Counted from the first letter of the stretch, positions 1 to 10,955 are shown. The stretch: 64,000 bases of DNA from Metellina segmentata (GCA_947359465.1 OX375872.1:17716018-17780017), one strand, 5' to 3'. Numbers and translations: made by a program. Notes: generated by a model from the letters alone, not told the origin.

Positions 1-290
1 GAATAGAGCACATTTCATCTATACCAAAACGTCGACAGATCCTTTTTCCTCCTTTTCTTCATGGAGAATGAACATCATCTGTATTTATATTTTCTGGATC
101 AAACATGGATATATCCTTTAAAAGTTGACAATTTTCTTCATTAACATCAAAACCGAGTCTGGATTTCATTCTATCGACAAAACTTTGAATGAATTGCCTT
201 TTATTAATAATAGATGCGATTCTGGAATTATGTTCCAAGATGCTATCTTGAAATATAAACTTTTCTTTTGTTTCTACAGCTATCTGCGTT
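1..290 (-). pseudogene. hAT transposase remnant (C-terminal part)
   Basis: Read on the minus strand, one frame is open from about 290 to 75 and contains an FDPEN motif preceded by a hydrophobic/basic stretch (SFVDRMKSRLGF). This resembles the region before the dimerisation domain of ZNF862/DUF4371-type hAT transposases, which typically reads as a 'FDP' block followed by an acidic segment. A TGA stop then appears near 75, and the frame shifts so that a second piece (RRFGIDEM) continues to the left edge. The copy is therefore broken and also cut by the window boundary. Family assignment is from memory of the motif and is moderate; that it is non-functional is clear. Confidence 0.45.
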
Positions 291-399
291 TCACGTGATG
301 TTTCGCGCGATGTTTTCTAGGAAAAGCAAAGCGTGTACGTAGTTTTTAAGAAAAAGCAGAGGGTATACGGAATTTGCTGGATAAACCAGAGGGTATACT

Positions 400-1160
400 G
401 CATATACCGCCGTATACCCTCCACTACAGCCCGGCGTCCAGGGCGGGGTGGGGATCCTGCCCTTACTATCGCACGCCACACATGCCCACTACAGGGCGTT
501 ATGGTCTGGGTGCCATCTCCTTTGATAGCCCTATAGCAAGCTGGAATTAATCAGCGTAATTTACTATCTACCAAAAAGTACTTCATACCAAACTTGGGTT
601 GCACTGACATAAAAACTACTCCATCGTAAGTTCATTTTTGGAGTTGTAGCTAAGCTAGCTACAGCGCTTTGGTAGTCATTTCTGGCATACTTACAGCACA
701 GCGGTACGTAGGCGACATTCTACGACAGGTTGTGTTACTTGTTCCTTTTGCGACACCCCGGACTTACTTTTCAACAAGATAACACTGCACGTGTTGCTAT
801 GAATTGTCTTGAAGCTTTCCCAACACTTCCTTGGCCAGATAGGTCCCATAGAGCAAATTTGGGACGTTATAGGTAGGTGATTGCAACCATCCCGGAATGT
901 TTACCCGACAGTTAGAGACAATTTGGTAAGAAGTTACGCCATCCGGGAACTTTTTCAGTCTATGCCACGCCGGGTGACATCCAGGTGGACCAACGTCTTA
1001 TTGACTTCCTTCCTTTGTTACATTCAAACTCTGAAATAAATCATTCAATCGTTCTGAAATGTTAATCGTTTGTTTTTCTATGTATATTCTTCACATCCAC
1101 CAAATTTTATCGCAATCGGACAACTCCTTCTTGGTGCATCTATTTTTTTGTCATAGAGTG
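400..1160 (+). pseudogene. Tc1/mariner-like transposase remnant with 3' inverted end
   Basis: Fragments of a Tc1-like transposase are readable in several frames: ARHTCPLQGVMVW near 470-520, LTAQRYVGDIL near 690-720, FQQDN near 770-785, and LPWP followed by SPIEQIWD near 825-870. The right end (1095-1160) ends in GAGTGTA and is the reverse complement of the left end of the Tc1-like element at 50336, sharing GCACCAAGAA and the CACTC tip. About 120 bp near 540-665 has no transposase similarity and looks like an insertion. Frameshifts and stops make it dead. The N-terminal half is missing. Confidence 0.7.
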
Positions 1161-1172
1161 TATAATATTAGT

Positions 1173-1262
1173 TGGTAGTTAATTAACGTCACACTGGAGC
1201 AACACAGCGGGTTATTGGCGACGGAGCAGGGTCAATCTCTAAGGAAAGATTCAAGGAAAAAA
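1173..1262 (-). repeat. tRNA-derived SINE, subfamily A, 3' tail fragment
   Basis: Begins with the SINE tail in reverse (TTAATTAACGTCACACTGGAGC) and continues through the conserved GGGTTATTGGCGACGG block before similarity stops. The tRNA-like head is absent, as expected of a 5'-truncated or decayed copy. Confidence 0.7.
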
Positions 1263-1809
1263 GTACTTCCGCTCTATATACACGGCGGTCTTTAGTTGGA
1301 TTAGAACCGAGTTTCGAACAAGCGACCCACAAGTTACACCTCTACTCTTCCAATTATGCTAACGCGACGTCATTTTGACACAAAAATTGAAAGAATATTC
1401 CGTGGAACTCAAATACCTCGTTCTGATCAGTAGGGATACATAAACAAATGCGGAGCAAATGCAAGTTACTGTTTCAAATATTATGCTCTCCCTTCCGAGG
1501 GATTTCTGTTTCGGATTTTCCCTTGTATCAACCAACAAAAATCCCTACGATGAGACTGGAGGGATATGTGATTGGATCCCATTACTTAAATCGCTTTTGC
1601 CCAAGGGGTCCAGTATCACCGTCTGCAAAAATGAATACTTAATGAGTGGATGTTATTTTAAATCTGATTCGCACTTCGGAAGCCACGGGGAAATATGTTG
1701 CAGCGCTATAAATAAACCGCGGATTACCCTCAATCTGGGTGCTGATTAAGCTTTAAAAACAATTGGTTATGGTTTTTCCCGTTTTCGATATTTGTAAAAA
1801 CTGAAATTC

Positions 1810-2014
1810 TGGAAATGTATTGATTTTAAAAGCGGTAGTTTTTTATTTAGTAATTTAATTAGTTGCTTTTTTTTTGTTATTGTGTTGGTGATTTTTGAGC
1901 AGGAATGACCTTGTTGTACCTTTTAAAAATTCAATTATAACGAATATACATAAATAAAAAAGTTAAATTCCAAAAAATATCGTGTTTTTAATCAAACTGT
2001 TTTTTATTTACTAA
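1810..2014. repeat. Degenerate tandem array, left part (~140-bp unit)
   Basis: Contains the unit features AATATCGNTTTTTAATCAAAC and a TTTATT-rich tail that recur at 3005-3545. The array is split here by the Helitron at 2015-3004; rejoining 2014 to 3005 restores a normal unit. Confidence 0.6.
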
Positions 2015-2058
2015 CTAGGCACTGCGTGGCTAGCACGGCGTTGCCCGTGCCAGTAGCT

Positions 2059-2103
2059 TTTGTAGGGTTATTGATTTGCGGAGCAAACCAATAACCCTAC
2101 AAA
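2059..2103. repeat. 21-bp-stem hairpin inside Helitron
   Basis: Left arm 2059-2079 and right arm 2083-2103 are reverse complements at 20 of 21 positions, around a 3-base loop. The arms contain GTAGGGTTATT and AATAACCCTAC. It lies about 45 bp inside the 3' end of the Helitron. Confidence 0.85.
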
Positions 2104-2569
2104 ATTCGTGGCCTGTTGGATAATATTTACAATTTTATTCCTTCATTAACATTCGTAGCCTATTGGATAACAGCCATAACGATGTTACCTGTGGAGTTGG
2201 TTTCTTTCGCAAAACAAAAGGGAATTCGTAACCTATTGGATAACAGCCATCACGGATTCTCATTTGGTATGCGAATTTTTAGCCTATTGGATAATAGCCA
2301 TAACGGAGTTGCCCGTGACAGTTCTTTTCGTGGGGGTCACATTGTCCGTGGTGTTGATTTGCTTTGTAAACCAAAAAATATAAATATTTGATTGATAAAT
2401 TATTTATTAAAAGAAAATCAAACGTAGAAGTTATCTATGTGGTGTAAAATTCTCCGCAGATTTCAAATTCGTTAAAAAAAAATTAACGATCGCTGAGTTA
2501 GAAAAAATTACTGAAGTACTCTAGGGATAACTTTAGTAATATCTTTTGAAAAAACTTTAGTAATAACTT

Positions 2570-2697
2570 CACTCGAATCCGTTTCTCAGGAAATCATTTT
2601 GAATTAATCTCGAATCAAACGAAGGTCACTCGAATCCGTTTCTCAGGAAATCATTTTGAATTAATCTCGAATCAAACGAAGGTCACTCGAATCTGTT
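2570..2697. repeat. 57-bp tandem duplication
   Basis: Positions 2570-2626 are repeated exactly at 2627-2683, and a third partial unit begins at 2684 (CACTCGAATC). The identity implies a recent duplication within an otherwise old Helitron copy. Confidence 0.9.
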
Positions 2698-3004
2698 CGC
2701 GAGAGGGAATGTGAAAAAAATGGCATGGTTCCAAACGCTGGCGTCAATAGTGACGTGAGGGGGAAAAGTTTAAATTTTGATGCTCCTTCATTTGCCGAAA
2801 GATGGAAAAACGGTTGAAAAGAACTATTCAATTCATAAAAAATGTTCTAGATTGAATTTTAAAATTCGCCGCGACCCAAAAATTTCAACAAATTTAGACT
2901 TTCTGTGTGCCAAATCCCATTAATGTAAGTGCCATAGATTCGTCAGGACTTTGCAGGCAACAAACAAACAAACAGACAAACACTTCCTTTTATAATATTA
3001 GAGA

Positions 3005-3545
3005 TTTGATTCATTGATTGATTTTTATCGTGCAAGAGCCTAGTGGTCCAATGCGCCAAATGAAAAAGTTTAATTATTGCGAATATAGTAAAAAATCGAA
3101 TTCAAGAAAACTATCCATTTTTTAACCAAACGGATTTTATTAATTAACCATTTTGATGGATTGACTGACTAATATTTTTTTCGTGCAAAGGCCAGAAATG
3201 GCAGAATGAACCAAATGTAAAATTTTAATTATTGCAAAAGTAAAATAACAAGTCACATTTAAGAAAAATATCGATTTTTAATCAAACGGGTTTTTTAAAT
3301 TTACCAATTTTATTGATTGATTGAGTGCGTGATTTTTTACTGTGTAAAGTGACAGGAAGGGCTAAATGGAAAATTTTAATTATTGTGAATATGTGTAAAA
3401 ATTCAAATTCAAGAAAAATATCGATTATTTAACCAAACGAAGTTTTGTATTTTCCAATTTTTTTGGTCAATTGATTAACAATATTTTCATAGCGCAGTAA
3501 CCAGGAATGGCCCTTTTGCGCCAAATTAAATTTGGCGAATTCCAA
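3005..3545. repeat. Degenerate tandem array, right part (~140-bp unit)
   Basis: About four diverged units, each with TTTAATTATTG, then AAGAAAAATATCGATTTTT, AACCAAACGG, a TTGATTGATTGA tract and a CCAGGAATGG-like segment. The same unit is seen left of the Helitron. Confidence 0.65.
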
Positions 3546-3568
3546 TATTTATCGAAAATCAATGGTGA

Positions 3569-3822
3569 TGGTAGTTAATTAACATCGCATTGGAGCGACA
3601 CGACGGGCTATTGTCGACAGTCCGGGATCAGTCCCTTAGGGAAAAATCCGAGAACAACAACACGTAATATTGAACCACGATGACGAGGTCAACACCTGTG
3701 TTTGCACCCCGCTCCCCAACTCCACACCAAGCCAACGTGAGGGCATTCGAGGCCACGACAGATTTAACGCGTTCCAGCCACTGTGTATATGACGGTCTAG
3801 TGTCAAAGTCGCAAACCTCCAC
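3569..3822 (-). repeat. tRNA-derived SINE, subfamily A
   Basis: Tail at left (TTAATTAACATCGCATTGGAG), body blocks GGGCTATTG, GGGATCAGTCCC and CACACCAAGCCAACGTGAGG, then a decayed head ending near CGCAAACCTCC. The short ORFs seen on both strands here are only translations of this SINE. Confidence 0.8.
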
Positions 3823-4081
3823 TATTCCAAAAACAATGTTCGGAAAGAGTAACTGTTTCGGGCCTTCCGCACAGATCCCCTTCTCTGAAAATGACATGAC
3901 ATACATAGAGGCAGGAATTCGCTCATTTGCATTGCTATGTTTACTTTTTGGTATACTTTGGGAGATCATCAAATTTGACTAAATGTATACGTGTAAAGTT
4001 GCTGATAATCGTGCACAAAAATGCATTCATCGACAGTGAAAAAATTAGTATTAATTAACTTCCAAAATTGAACATTTAAGG

Positions 4082-4130
4082 TGTATGCACACACGTGTGT
4101 GTTTGCCTGTGTGTGGTGTGTGCGTGCTTT
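4082..4130. repeat. TG/GT-rich microsatellite
   Basis: An imperfect run of TG/CA dinucleotides (CACACACGTGTGTGTTTGCC and following). Nothing else is recognisable in the surrounding 3823-5085. Confidence 0.7.
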
Positions 4131-5089
4131 TTTTATTACTTCAAACTATTTTCCAACTCTTTAGCTTTTTAACGATGTCAAGATCTTGCAAATATTCAAA
4201 TTAGTTTTCTAGTTGCAAGAATATTTGTTAGATTACTGTCTCCATGTAGATTTAAAACTCATTTATGTACAACCGCGTTTTTGCAATAGGATGCTTTGTT
4301 CAAACAGTGATAACCCAACAATGAGAATTGATCTATTCTAATTATTTTGGTGTCATTATAATCTATATAATACAGCGAATGTTTTTACTTTCTATCGAAG
4401 GTGTTATTTAATAAATGAATTTTTGATTGATTTTTAAGTGCCTGGTTTCTTGAAAAAATCTTGATTTTTTTTTAGACTTCCTTGGTAAGAAATTGTCAAC
4501 AAACCTATTCTCTCTAGCAACTTTATGGAGGGTCAAAACATGAAGAGTGATTTTAGAAATACTACCCATGGCTGTCTTTCTGAACAAATTAGAATTTGAG
4601 AGATGACTGTTCAAAAACATGCTAGTTAGCTAACTATATATAAATTAGGTAATTAATGATTCGCATAATCTGAATTTTTCGGACTGAAATGAGTTTAAGC
4701 TAAAAAAAAAAACGACCTATTGTAAAATAATTGGATCAGCAAATCGAACCACCTCTCTTCATTCACGAATCATTCGAAATCAACCTCTTCTATAAATAGA
4801 TATGCATAAAATACGCTTTAGGGCTCCCGTCTTCGTATTAAATTATGCACAAACTTCAGAATTTCCACTGACAACACTCAATTTCGAATTTATGTCAGTA
4901 CCATTTAATCTCTAATACCAAGTTTCAAGTTATTTGGTTCAGCCGTTTCTATCCAGAAACGGCGGTATGATTATGAGTACGATAAAACTTGGAGCGTGTA
5001 GTATTAAAATAGGTCCACTGATTTTCTTCGGAAATCATTTTTAAAATAGTTTTTTTTTAATATCAACCCTATTTATAGTTTTGACACGA

Positions 5090-6010
5090 GATCTCGTCCA
5101 TCAAGATCAGACCAATTTTGTTTTCTTCTATTGACGAGATATTTCGTCAGTTGAAGAAAAATGACCTGACGGTATTGAAGAAAACTGTCTTGAAGTCAAA
5201 CTGTATGTGTAAAATCTGGTCATTTTTTCTACTGACAAGATACTTCGTCCAAACAACCACCGGAAGTATTAAAGAACGCTAGCAAACTCTGCTTAATCTT
5301 TCCCTCTTATGTTAATTTTTAGTATACATTATCAAGTACAAATTATGAATAACAACCTTCGTGTATTTGGTTCAACATGGATTCATAAGCATTTCTTATA
5401 CGAGAATGGAAGATTTTTACTTTTAGCCCTACTGGTTGTTGTCTTGACAAACTATTCCGTCATTATAAAACTGACCAGTTCTTGATGGACGAGGTACTTC
5501 GTCGATTAGAAGAAACTGACTGGATCTGGACGTCGGTCATCATCAAAAAATTGGTAATACCTTAATGTTGTATTGAGCAAAGAGAGAGAGAGAGAGAGAG
5601 ACATGCATAAGTCCATCTGGTAATCCGATAGATGACTACGCTTGAAGATCTCATGATTAGCAAAATTGGATAGGTCTTGATGGACGAGAAATCTCGTCAT
5701 TAGCAAAACTTGTCAGACCTTGAAGGACGAAATATCTCGTCGAAACCATTTGACTGGTTAAGTAAAAGTTGTCATTATATATTTTACAAATGCGAACATA
5801 AGCTCTCTATGTGATTCAGACGATATATTTTTTCCATCAATATCTAGTCAATTCTGATATTACGAGATATCTCATAATCAAAATATTACCGCTTGTTAGA
5901 TAATCAAGATGTGGTCAGTTTTCTATGACAGCATATGTCGTTTATCAAGATCTGATCATTTTTTTATGATGACGAGATACCCCGTCGAGACAACCACCAG
6001 GAGGGCTGAG
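5090..6010. repeat. Palindromic GACGAGAT minisatellite block
   Basis: At least ten diverged copies of a unit centred on the palindrome GACGAGATATCTCGTC, linked by AAGATCTGGTCAGTTTTCTTCT-like spacers. From about 5427 to 6007 it is bounded by inverted ends: CCCTACTGGTTGTTGTCTTG at left, and at right the complement of CCCTCCTGGTGGTTGTCTCG. It includes an (AG)n run at 5580-5601. No coding potential. Confidence 0.7.
5580..5601. repeat. (AG)n microsatellite
   Basis: Eleven uninterrupted AG units inside the palindromic minisatellite block. Confidence 0.95.
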
Positions 6011-6239
6011 TATATGAAATGATAAAACTACCTAGGAGGAAAATGTGAGATATGTTCAATTTTTAGATACGCTCAATTCTGATACACTATTTTCGAAAAT
6101 TGGTGTCAAAATCTGTTGTTTGGGTCTTATAGCGCAAGGGGTCACTTTTAACCGAGCTGCTTCAAATAAAAGACGGCGTAATGGACGTCTACAACTCGCA
6201 GGTTGCTATCGCAGTGGGTAAACTCAATAAATCACGGCG

Positions 6240-6570
6240 ACCCCGCAGCGAAGTTTAGCTGTTTATGCAATTACAATTTATGAATTTAATATTAACTTTA
6301 AAGTAACAGTAAGTACTTATAATTGAGTAATTTAACAATTTCTTTAATGATAAAAATTACTTAATTAATTATAATTTATTATTTAAGGATTTTTAAAGAA
6401 ACATTACTTAGTTAATTATAATTTTTTAATTTGACAAATTCCTTAAAGTAAGATAAATTATTTCACTAATTACAATTTACTAATTTAATCATTTCTTTAA
6501 GGTAAGATAAATTATTTAATTTATTATTATTCATTAATTTAATAATTACTGTAAAGTAAGATCACACACA
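6240..6570. repeat. AT-rich tandem repeat, ~66-bp unit
   Basis: About five diverged copies of a unit with AATTATAATTTATTAATTTA followed by a TTTAAGGTAAGATAAATTA block. Noncoding, low complexity. Confidence 0.65.
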
Positions 6571-7650
6571 CAATTATTTGAGATTATTTTTTTTGATAGA
6601 AAAGTTTTTTGCGGCAAAACTTGTTCTCTTGTCAAACAAAAGAAATTTATCCCTAAAAGCTGTTGGATACCACAAAACTAAAGAAATTCCTTTTTAATTT
6701 GTAAAATTAAAACCCCCACCCCATCAACAAAAAAAATCCTTAATCTCGATCCTGAAGATTTTTTGGAACCTCACGAAAAAACAAGGCAAACGCACGCACA
6801 CACACACATCAAAAACAACCAACAAAACGAATTAAAATTTCTGCGTCCGAAAGATTAACATTGCGCCCAAGAAATATTCTTCCATTTCAGAAACTCAACG
6901 GAGTTAAGATCCAAACGAAAAATCACAAAGTTAAACTATCGCGCCATTTTTAGTAACACTTCCAGGATAATCCCTTTCACCTGAAATTCTGTATTACCGC
7001 ATTAGGAACGGAACATCTCAGTCAATTATCCATCTCATGCTTAAAATAATTTTTACATTAACTCAGTTTCGAGTTTAATGAATTCTCCGGAATTAATTTC
7101 GATTTTGAGCCTTTATCCCGTGCTTCGAAGCGTTCCCCAAAAGCCAAAGCCTGGACATTAAGGCTTGAAAAGTGTCACCTTCGACTGAGGAGAGTACACG
7201 AGCTTTTAAGGGGGCCTTAAGATGCCTAATTACGCAAGTTAATTGATTTGCGTAATCTCATTCAACAGAGTACAGTGAATGGGGAAATTTAATTACGATC
7301 ACGAGAGATGAGATTTATACCTATTCATTCGCCCGTTTGCAAAGCTAATTAAAATAATAAAAAAATGGCGGTTCTCTTTGGAGGTGTTACAGGTAGTTGG
7401 GGGGGGGGGGGTTGGACTTGGGGATACTTCGGTGCTTTGGATCGACGCGATTGCAGATTGCAAGCTTTGTCAAGCTTCTCCGGTAGGTTGTAAATAGCCA
7501 GTTGCGTTGGCTCCAATGCAACGTTAAAAATACCAAATACATGTAGTTTGTAATTTGGTATTTCGTATTACGATTTGCTTTTCGTCTCGAGAAGAAATTA
7601 TTCGAACTCAAGAAGAAAAACAAATTTTTAAACATCACGAGTCTGTATCT

Positions 7651-7906
7651 CGGTAGTTAACGTCGCACTGGAGCAATAGGGGACAACGAGATATTGGTGA
7701 CATTCGGGGATCAGTTTCCAAGGGAAAGATCCGAGGATAAAAACACGTAATTTTGAACCAAGTTCGGATGACGAGGTCAACACCTGATCGTGCACCCAAC
7801 TGTCCAAACTTCCACACCAAGCCAACATGGTGACATTTTTCACGAGTTTCGAACTGGCAACCCTCCGTTTGCTAATCAATTGTTCTTCCAACTGGGCTAC
7901 AGCGAC
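7651..7906 (-). repeat. tRNA-derived SINE, subfamily A, near full length
   Basis: Left end is the reversed tail (GTTAACGTCGCACTGGAGC); the right end carries the tRNA-like head. On the minus strand the A-box region is TAGCCCAGTTGG and the B-box-like AGTTCGAAACTCG. There is an internal gap before the head. A G-run of 12 lies upstream at 7399-7410. Confidence 0.8.
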
Positions 7907-8138
7907 CCTTAAAATCCAGCAGGAACCAGGCTATATATTAACTCTCGTTTCGAGAATTTGTCCTGTGTGTGTAACTGAGTGACTGTCCTGTCCTGGGAAT
8001 TTGTCCTGAGAGGGAGCTAAAAACAATCCGAAATTCCCATAAGAATTAAAATGAATAATACTACGATCAATAACAACAAATTCAACCTAACCAACGCAAT
8101 GTAGAGACTTAGTCAGAGCCCTAAAGAGAATGCTAGTG

Positions 8139-8230
8139 ACCTATATAGCGACCAATTTTAAGCAACGTCGCTCGTGACTTATATAGCCACGGGAGCAGAA
8201 AGTGCTTAAAACTGCGACGTACGTCGCAGA
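8139..8230. repeat. Hairpin minisatellite, left outlier
   Basis: One and a half units of the same 38-bp repeat that forms the array at 9222-9428 (AGCGACCAATTTTAAGCAAC then GTCGCT). Separated from the array by the MITE at 8376-8919 and unrelated sequence. Confidence 0.6.
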
Positions 8231-8375
8231 ACAAAGTCTGTAGAACAATTTTTCCTTAATTTTATCAAATTTTCGGACAATTTTTTAACTATAAGTTACG
8301 ATGTTCTGCAGTGCGCAGTGCACTCCTTGCCACACATTTTTTTTCTTTTCTAGCTACGGAACAACCTCTCAACAT

Positions 8376-8919
8376 TAGAGTGTCTATATAATAAAAGTGG
8401 CGACAAGGGACCAAATTTGGCTCAGTGCGCATGCGCGGCAGCCATTTTTCTACCAGAATCGTCCCAAAGAAGGTTGCTGGGCGAATTAATATATCATTTA
8501 AAGGAGAACAAAAAGCATATGATTGTTATAATATGAATACTTTCGGTATAAATGAGTCATATAAACGCTCAATTACATGCGTAATTCATGAGATGGATTA
8601 CACAACGCACTAACTTAGATTGCGGGAAACACCACACCACGTTGTTAAAAAAAAACTATTTATTTAAAAAGTCTTCAAATTTATGCTGACTAAACACTAA
8701 AATAATTATAAATAAACATTCTGGAACACGAAATTGAACATGAATAAGCTATATTTTCTTTTTTATTTAATGTACACATGTTTTTCTCGAACACACAAAA
8801 TGTTCCCATGTTAAGTCTACGGGAGCTAGGAAAAGACCGCCTCGGGCGGTAGAAAAGGTCGCTAAGCCAATCAGAAAATGTTTCCAGTATGTCGCCACTC
8901 TTATTATATAGGCACTCTA
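8376..8919. mobile_element. MITE with 29-bp terminal inverted repeats
   Basis: The left end 8376-8404 and the reverse complement of 8891-8919 agree at 27 of 29 positions (TAGAGTGYCTATATAATAA, then AGTGGCGAC). TA at both tips could be the target duplication. The 62-residue ORF inside (8425-8613) has no feature I recognise. Superfamily not assigned. Confidence 0.75.
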
Positions 8920-9221
8920 CCCTACACCACCCAACTTACCACAAACACTTTATAAATAACACATCTATGTCAATGACAAAATATTTAACTTCAAAAGTTA
9001 TCGACAGAAATGCAATTTCTGAAAGTATGCCTTGGTTTAAAAAAAGTAAGTTAATTAATTTTGATGGGTGTGTTTTATTAAATATGTAATACATATTTAG
9101 CCGATTATTGTGTTTTACGTCTGTTTTTGATTTTACTGCAGTTTTCCAAATTGGGACAAAATGCATGCAGAACAATTGCAATTGCTTGGAGTTGTGTTGC
9201 AGAACACTGAATATATTATGC

Positions 9222-9428
9222 ACCTGGGTATATAGCGACCAATTTGATGCAACGTCGCTCGTGACTTACTTAGCGACCAATTTTATACAACGTCGCTAGT
9301 GACTTATAAAGCGACCAATTTGATGCAACGTCGCTAGTGACTTATATAGCGACCAATTTGATACAACGTCGCTAATGACTTATAAAGCGATCAATTTAAT
9401 GCAACGTCGCTAGTGACTTATATAGCTA
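9222..9428. repeat. 38-bp hairpin minisatellite
   Basis: Five consecutive units of AGCGACCAATTTGATGCAAC followed by GTCGCTAGTGACTTATAT. Each unit contains the inverted pair AGCGAC/GTCGCT, so every repeat can fold. It abuts a Helitron 5' end on its right. Confidence 0.85.
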
Positions 9429-9492
9429 ACAAGCTAAACAACACAGTTCTCAATTCTGCGACAGCGGCGGTAACTTTGTTTTAATACAGAGA
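9429..9492 (-). mobile_element. Helitron 5' terminus (second family)
   Basis: Read on the minus strand from 9492: TCTCTGTATTAAAACAAAG, then a TTACCGCCGC block and an AACTGTGTTGTTTAGCT block. It matches the 5' end of the complete Helitron at 39966-41418 and is flanked by A. The element must extend leftwards, probably including the hairpin minisatellite, but I could not place its 3' end. Confidence 0.55.
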
Positions 9493-9524
9493 TAAATCTT
9501 TTGTATGGTCGGAATTCCATGATG

Positions 9525-9745
9525 GAGTTGTGTGATGAAGTGACAAAAGTGGTGAAATCACCAGTCTTCTATGTCGAGCGGACCAATCAGATGACAAGTC
9601 AGTAGATCGGCACGACCAGGGTGGAAAAAAATGAACATTCGTTTACACCTTGTTGATTACAGTAAAGGGTCACGTTACTACTAGTTTTGATCACATGATC
9701 ATAGGCACATAAATAGGTTACCATTGCTCACTCTGCTTTTACATT
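9525..9745 (-). repeat. Inverted-repeat arm 1
   Basis: The reverse complement of this stretch matches 11548-11740: a GAGCAATGGTA block, GATCATGTGAYCAAAACTAG, a GTGACC block and TGATTGG. The two arms are about 1.8 kb apart. Confidence 0.6.
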
Positions 9746-10353
9746 TCGTCTATGCCACGAACGATTCAAAATTAAAGAGAGATTAGGCTCTTTCCGAGCA
9801 GCTGTACTCGAACTTATCCTTCGACACTCAGTTTTTGTTTTTTTATCAGCTCGTGTAAAACCAAGCAAGAGTATTTCTTTTGATCTCCTGGCTTAACCGA
9901 GTCATGTTTCAAGAACCTTTTCCCCAACTAGACGGCATTTAATTTGCGAGGCACTTAAAACCCCTCCAATACTGGGAACTAATCCCCCTTTGCAAGAGCT
10001 CGTCTACCGATCACTGAGTAAACGGATCGTTGCATGGACACCTGCTCTTTCACAGGTTTAGTGTGGACAAGAGCTTTAAGATCGACAGCTGACAAACGAT
10101 ATATTATATTAACTGGATAGTGTTAATGTCTTACCTCTACGCAGATAAATTAAATGTCTTCATCGAGGTCTTTTAGAAGGATACTCTGGTGTAATGGATC
10201 ATTAAAATTACCTGTCTAATTACAATTCAATTTCCCTCTAGTATATTGTTTTTATGCTATTATTAATGTAGTAAAAGTCAGGTTTTTGTTGTGGATACGC
10301 ATGGAAGTCTTTCTTCATACTCTTATGAAACAACATCTCCTATCAAACTGGAT

Positions 10354-10853
10354 GGTAGGTAGGTATTTTAATTAACGTCGCACTGAAGAAACACAACGGG
10401 CTATTGGCTACGGTCCGGGATCGAACTTAAATGGAAAGATCCGAGGACAACACCTGAGAGTGGGGTGCCAGCTCAGATGTTGCTTCGTTATCTGACCGTG
10501 GTTCAAAATTACGAGGTGTTGTCCTCGGATATTTCACTTAAGGGATTGATCCCGGACCGTCGTCAATAGCCCGTTGTGTTACTCTAGTACGACGTTAACT
10601 AAAATTACCAATTACCGAGGACAACACCACTTAATTTTGTACTACGGTCAGATTACGAGGCAACACCTGAGCTGGCACTCCACTCTCCAAACTTTAACAT
10701 CATACCATCCGGAGTACATTTGAGGCTCATATTTAACTTACACTAGCCCCCGTGTGTCACGACGATGTTTGGTTGGACTGATTTTCAAATTCGCAACCCT
10801 ATGGTTGCTAATCCGTTGCTGTTCCAACTGGGCTACCACGGCCCTTGATATTT
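10354..10853 (-). repeat. tRNA-derived SINE, subfamily A, interrupted
   Basis: Tail at left (TTAATTAACGTCGCACTG), head at right. On the minus strand the head reads TAGCCCAGTTGG for the A box. The body is split at 10454 by a second SINE inserted in the opposite direction, with a 14-bp target duplication. Without the insert it is a normal ~325-bp copy. Confidence 0.85.
10455..10614 (+). repeat. SINE, subfamily B body, nested, 5'-truncated
   Basis: Starts within the body (GAGAGTGGGGTGCCAGCTC), lacks the head, and ends in the B-type tail GTACGACGTTAACTAAAATT with ATTACC repeats. The 14-bp CCGAGGACAACACC occurs on both sides (10441-10454 and 10615-10628). Confidence 0.9.
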
Positions 10854-10955
10854 ACAGAATTCGATATCAATCAATTTTTAGTGCTAAAATTAAAAAATCG
10901 AATTTCGATCAATCGTGGTGTGATTTTGAAAGTCTACTGTCTCCTTAAACTTATA

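Larger units (their letters stand above)
2015..3004 (-). mobile_element. Non-autonomous Helitron
   Basis: On the minus strand it starts TCTCTAATATTATAAAAGG at 3004 and ends CCACGCAGTGCCTAG at 2015, with the 3' CTAG preceded by a short hairpin. The flanks are A before the 5' TC and T after the 3' CTAG, the A^T target expected of Helitrons. The 5' end matches the elements at 21362 and 22783, including the shared GTCCTGACGAATCTAT block. It carries a perfect 57-bp tandem duplication and a long internal hairpin. No Rep/helicase coding is present. Confidence 0.7.

Noticed and set aside
3680..3982. 100-residue plus-strand frame
   Set aside because: Two thirds of it is the SINE at 3569-3822 read through its reverse strand.
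9222..9428. CRISPR-like array of regular repeats
   Set aside because: The units are contiguous with no unique spacers, and the DNA is plainly eukaryotic.
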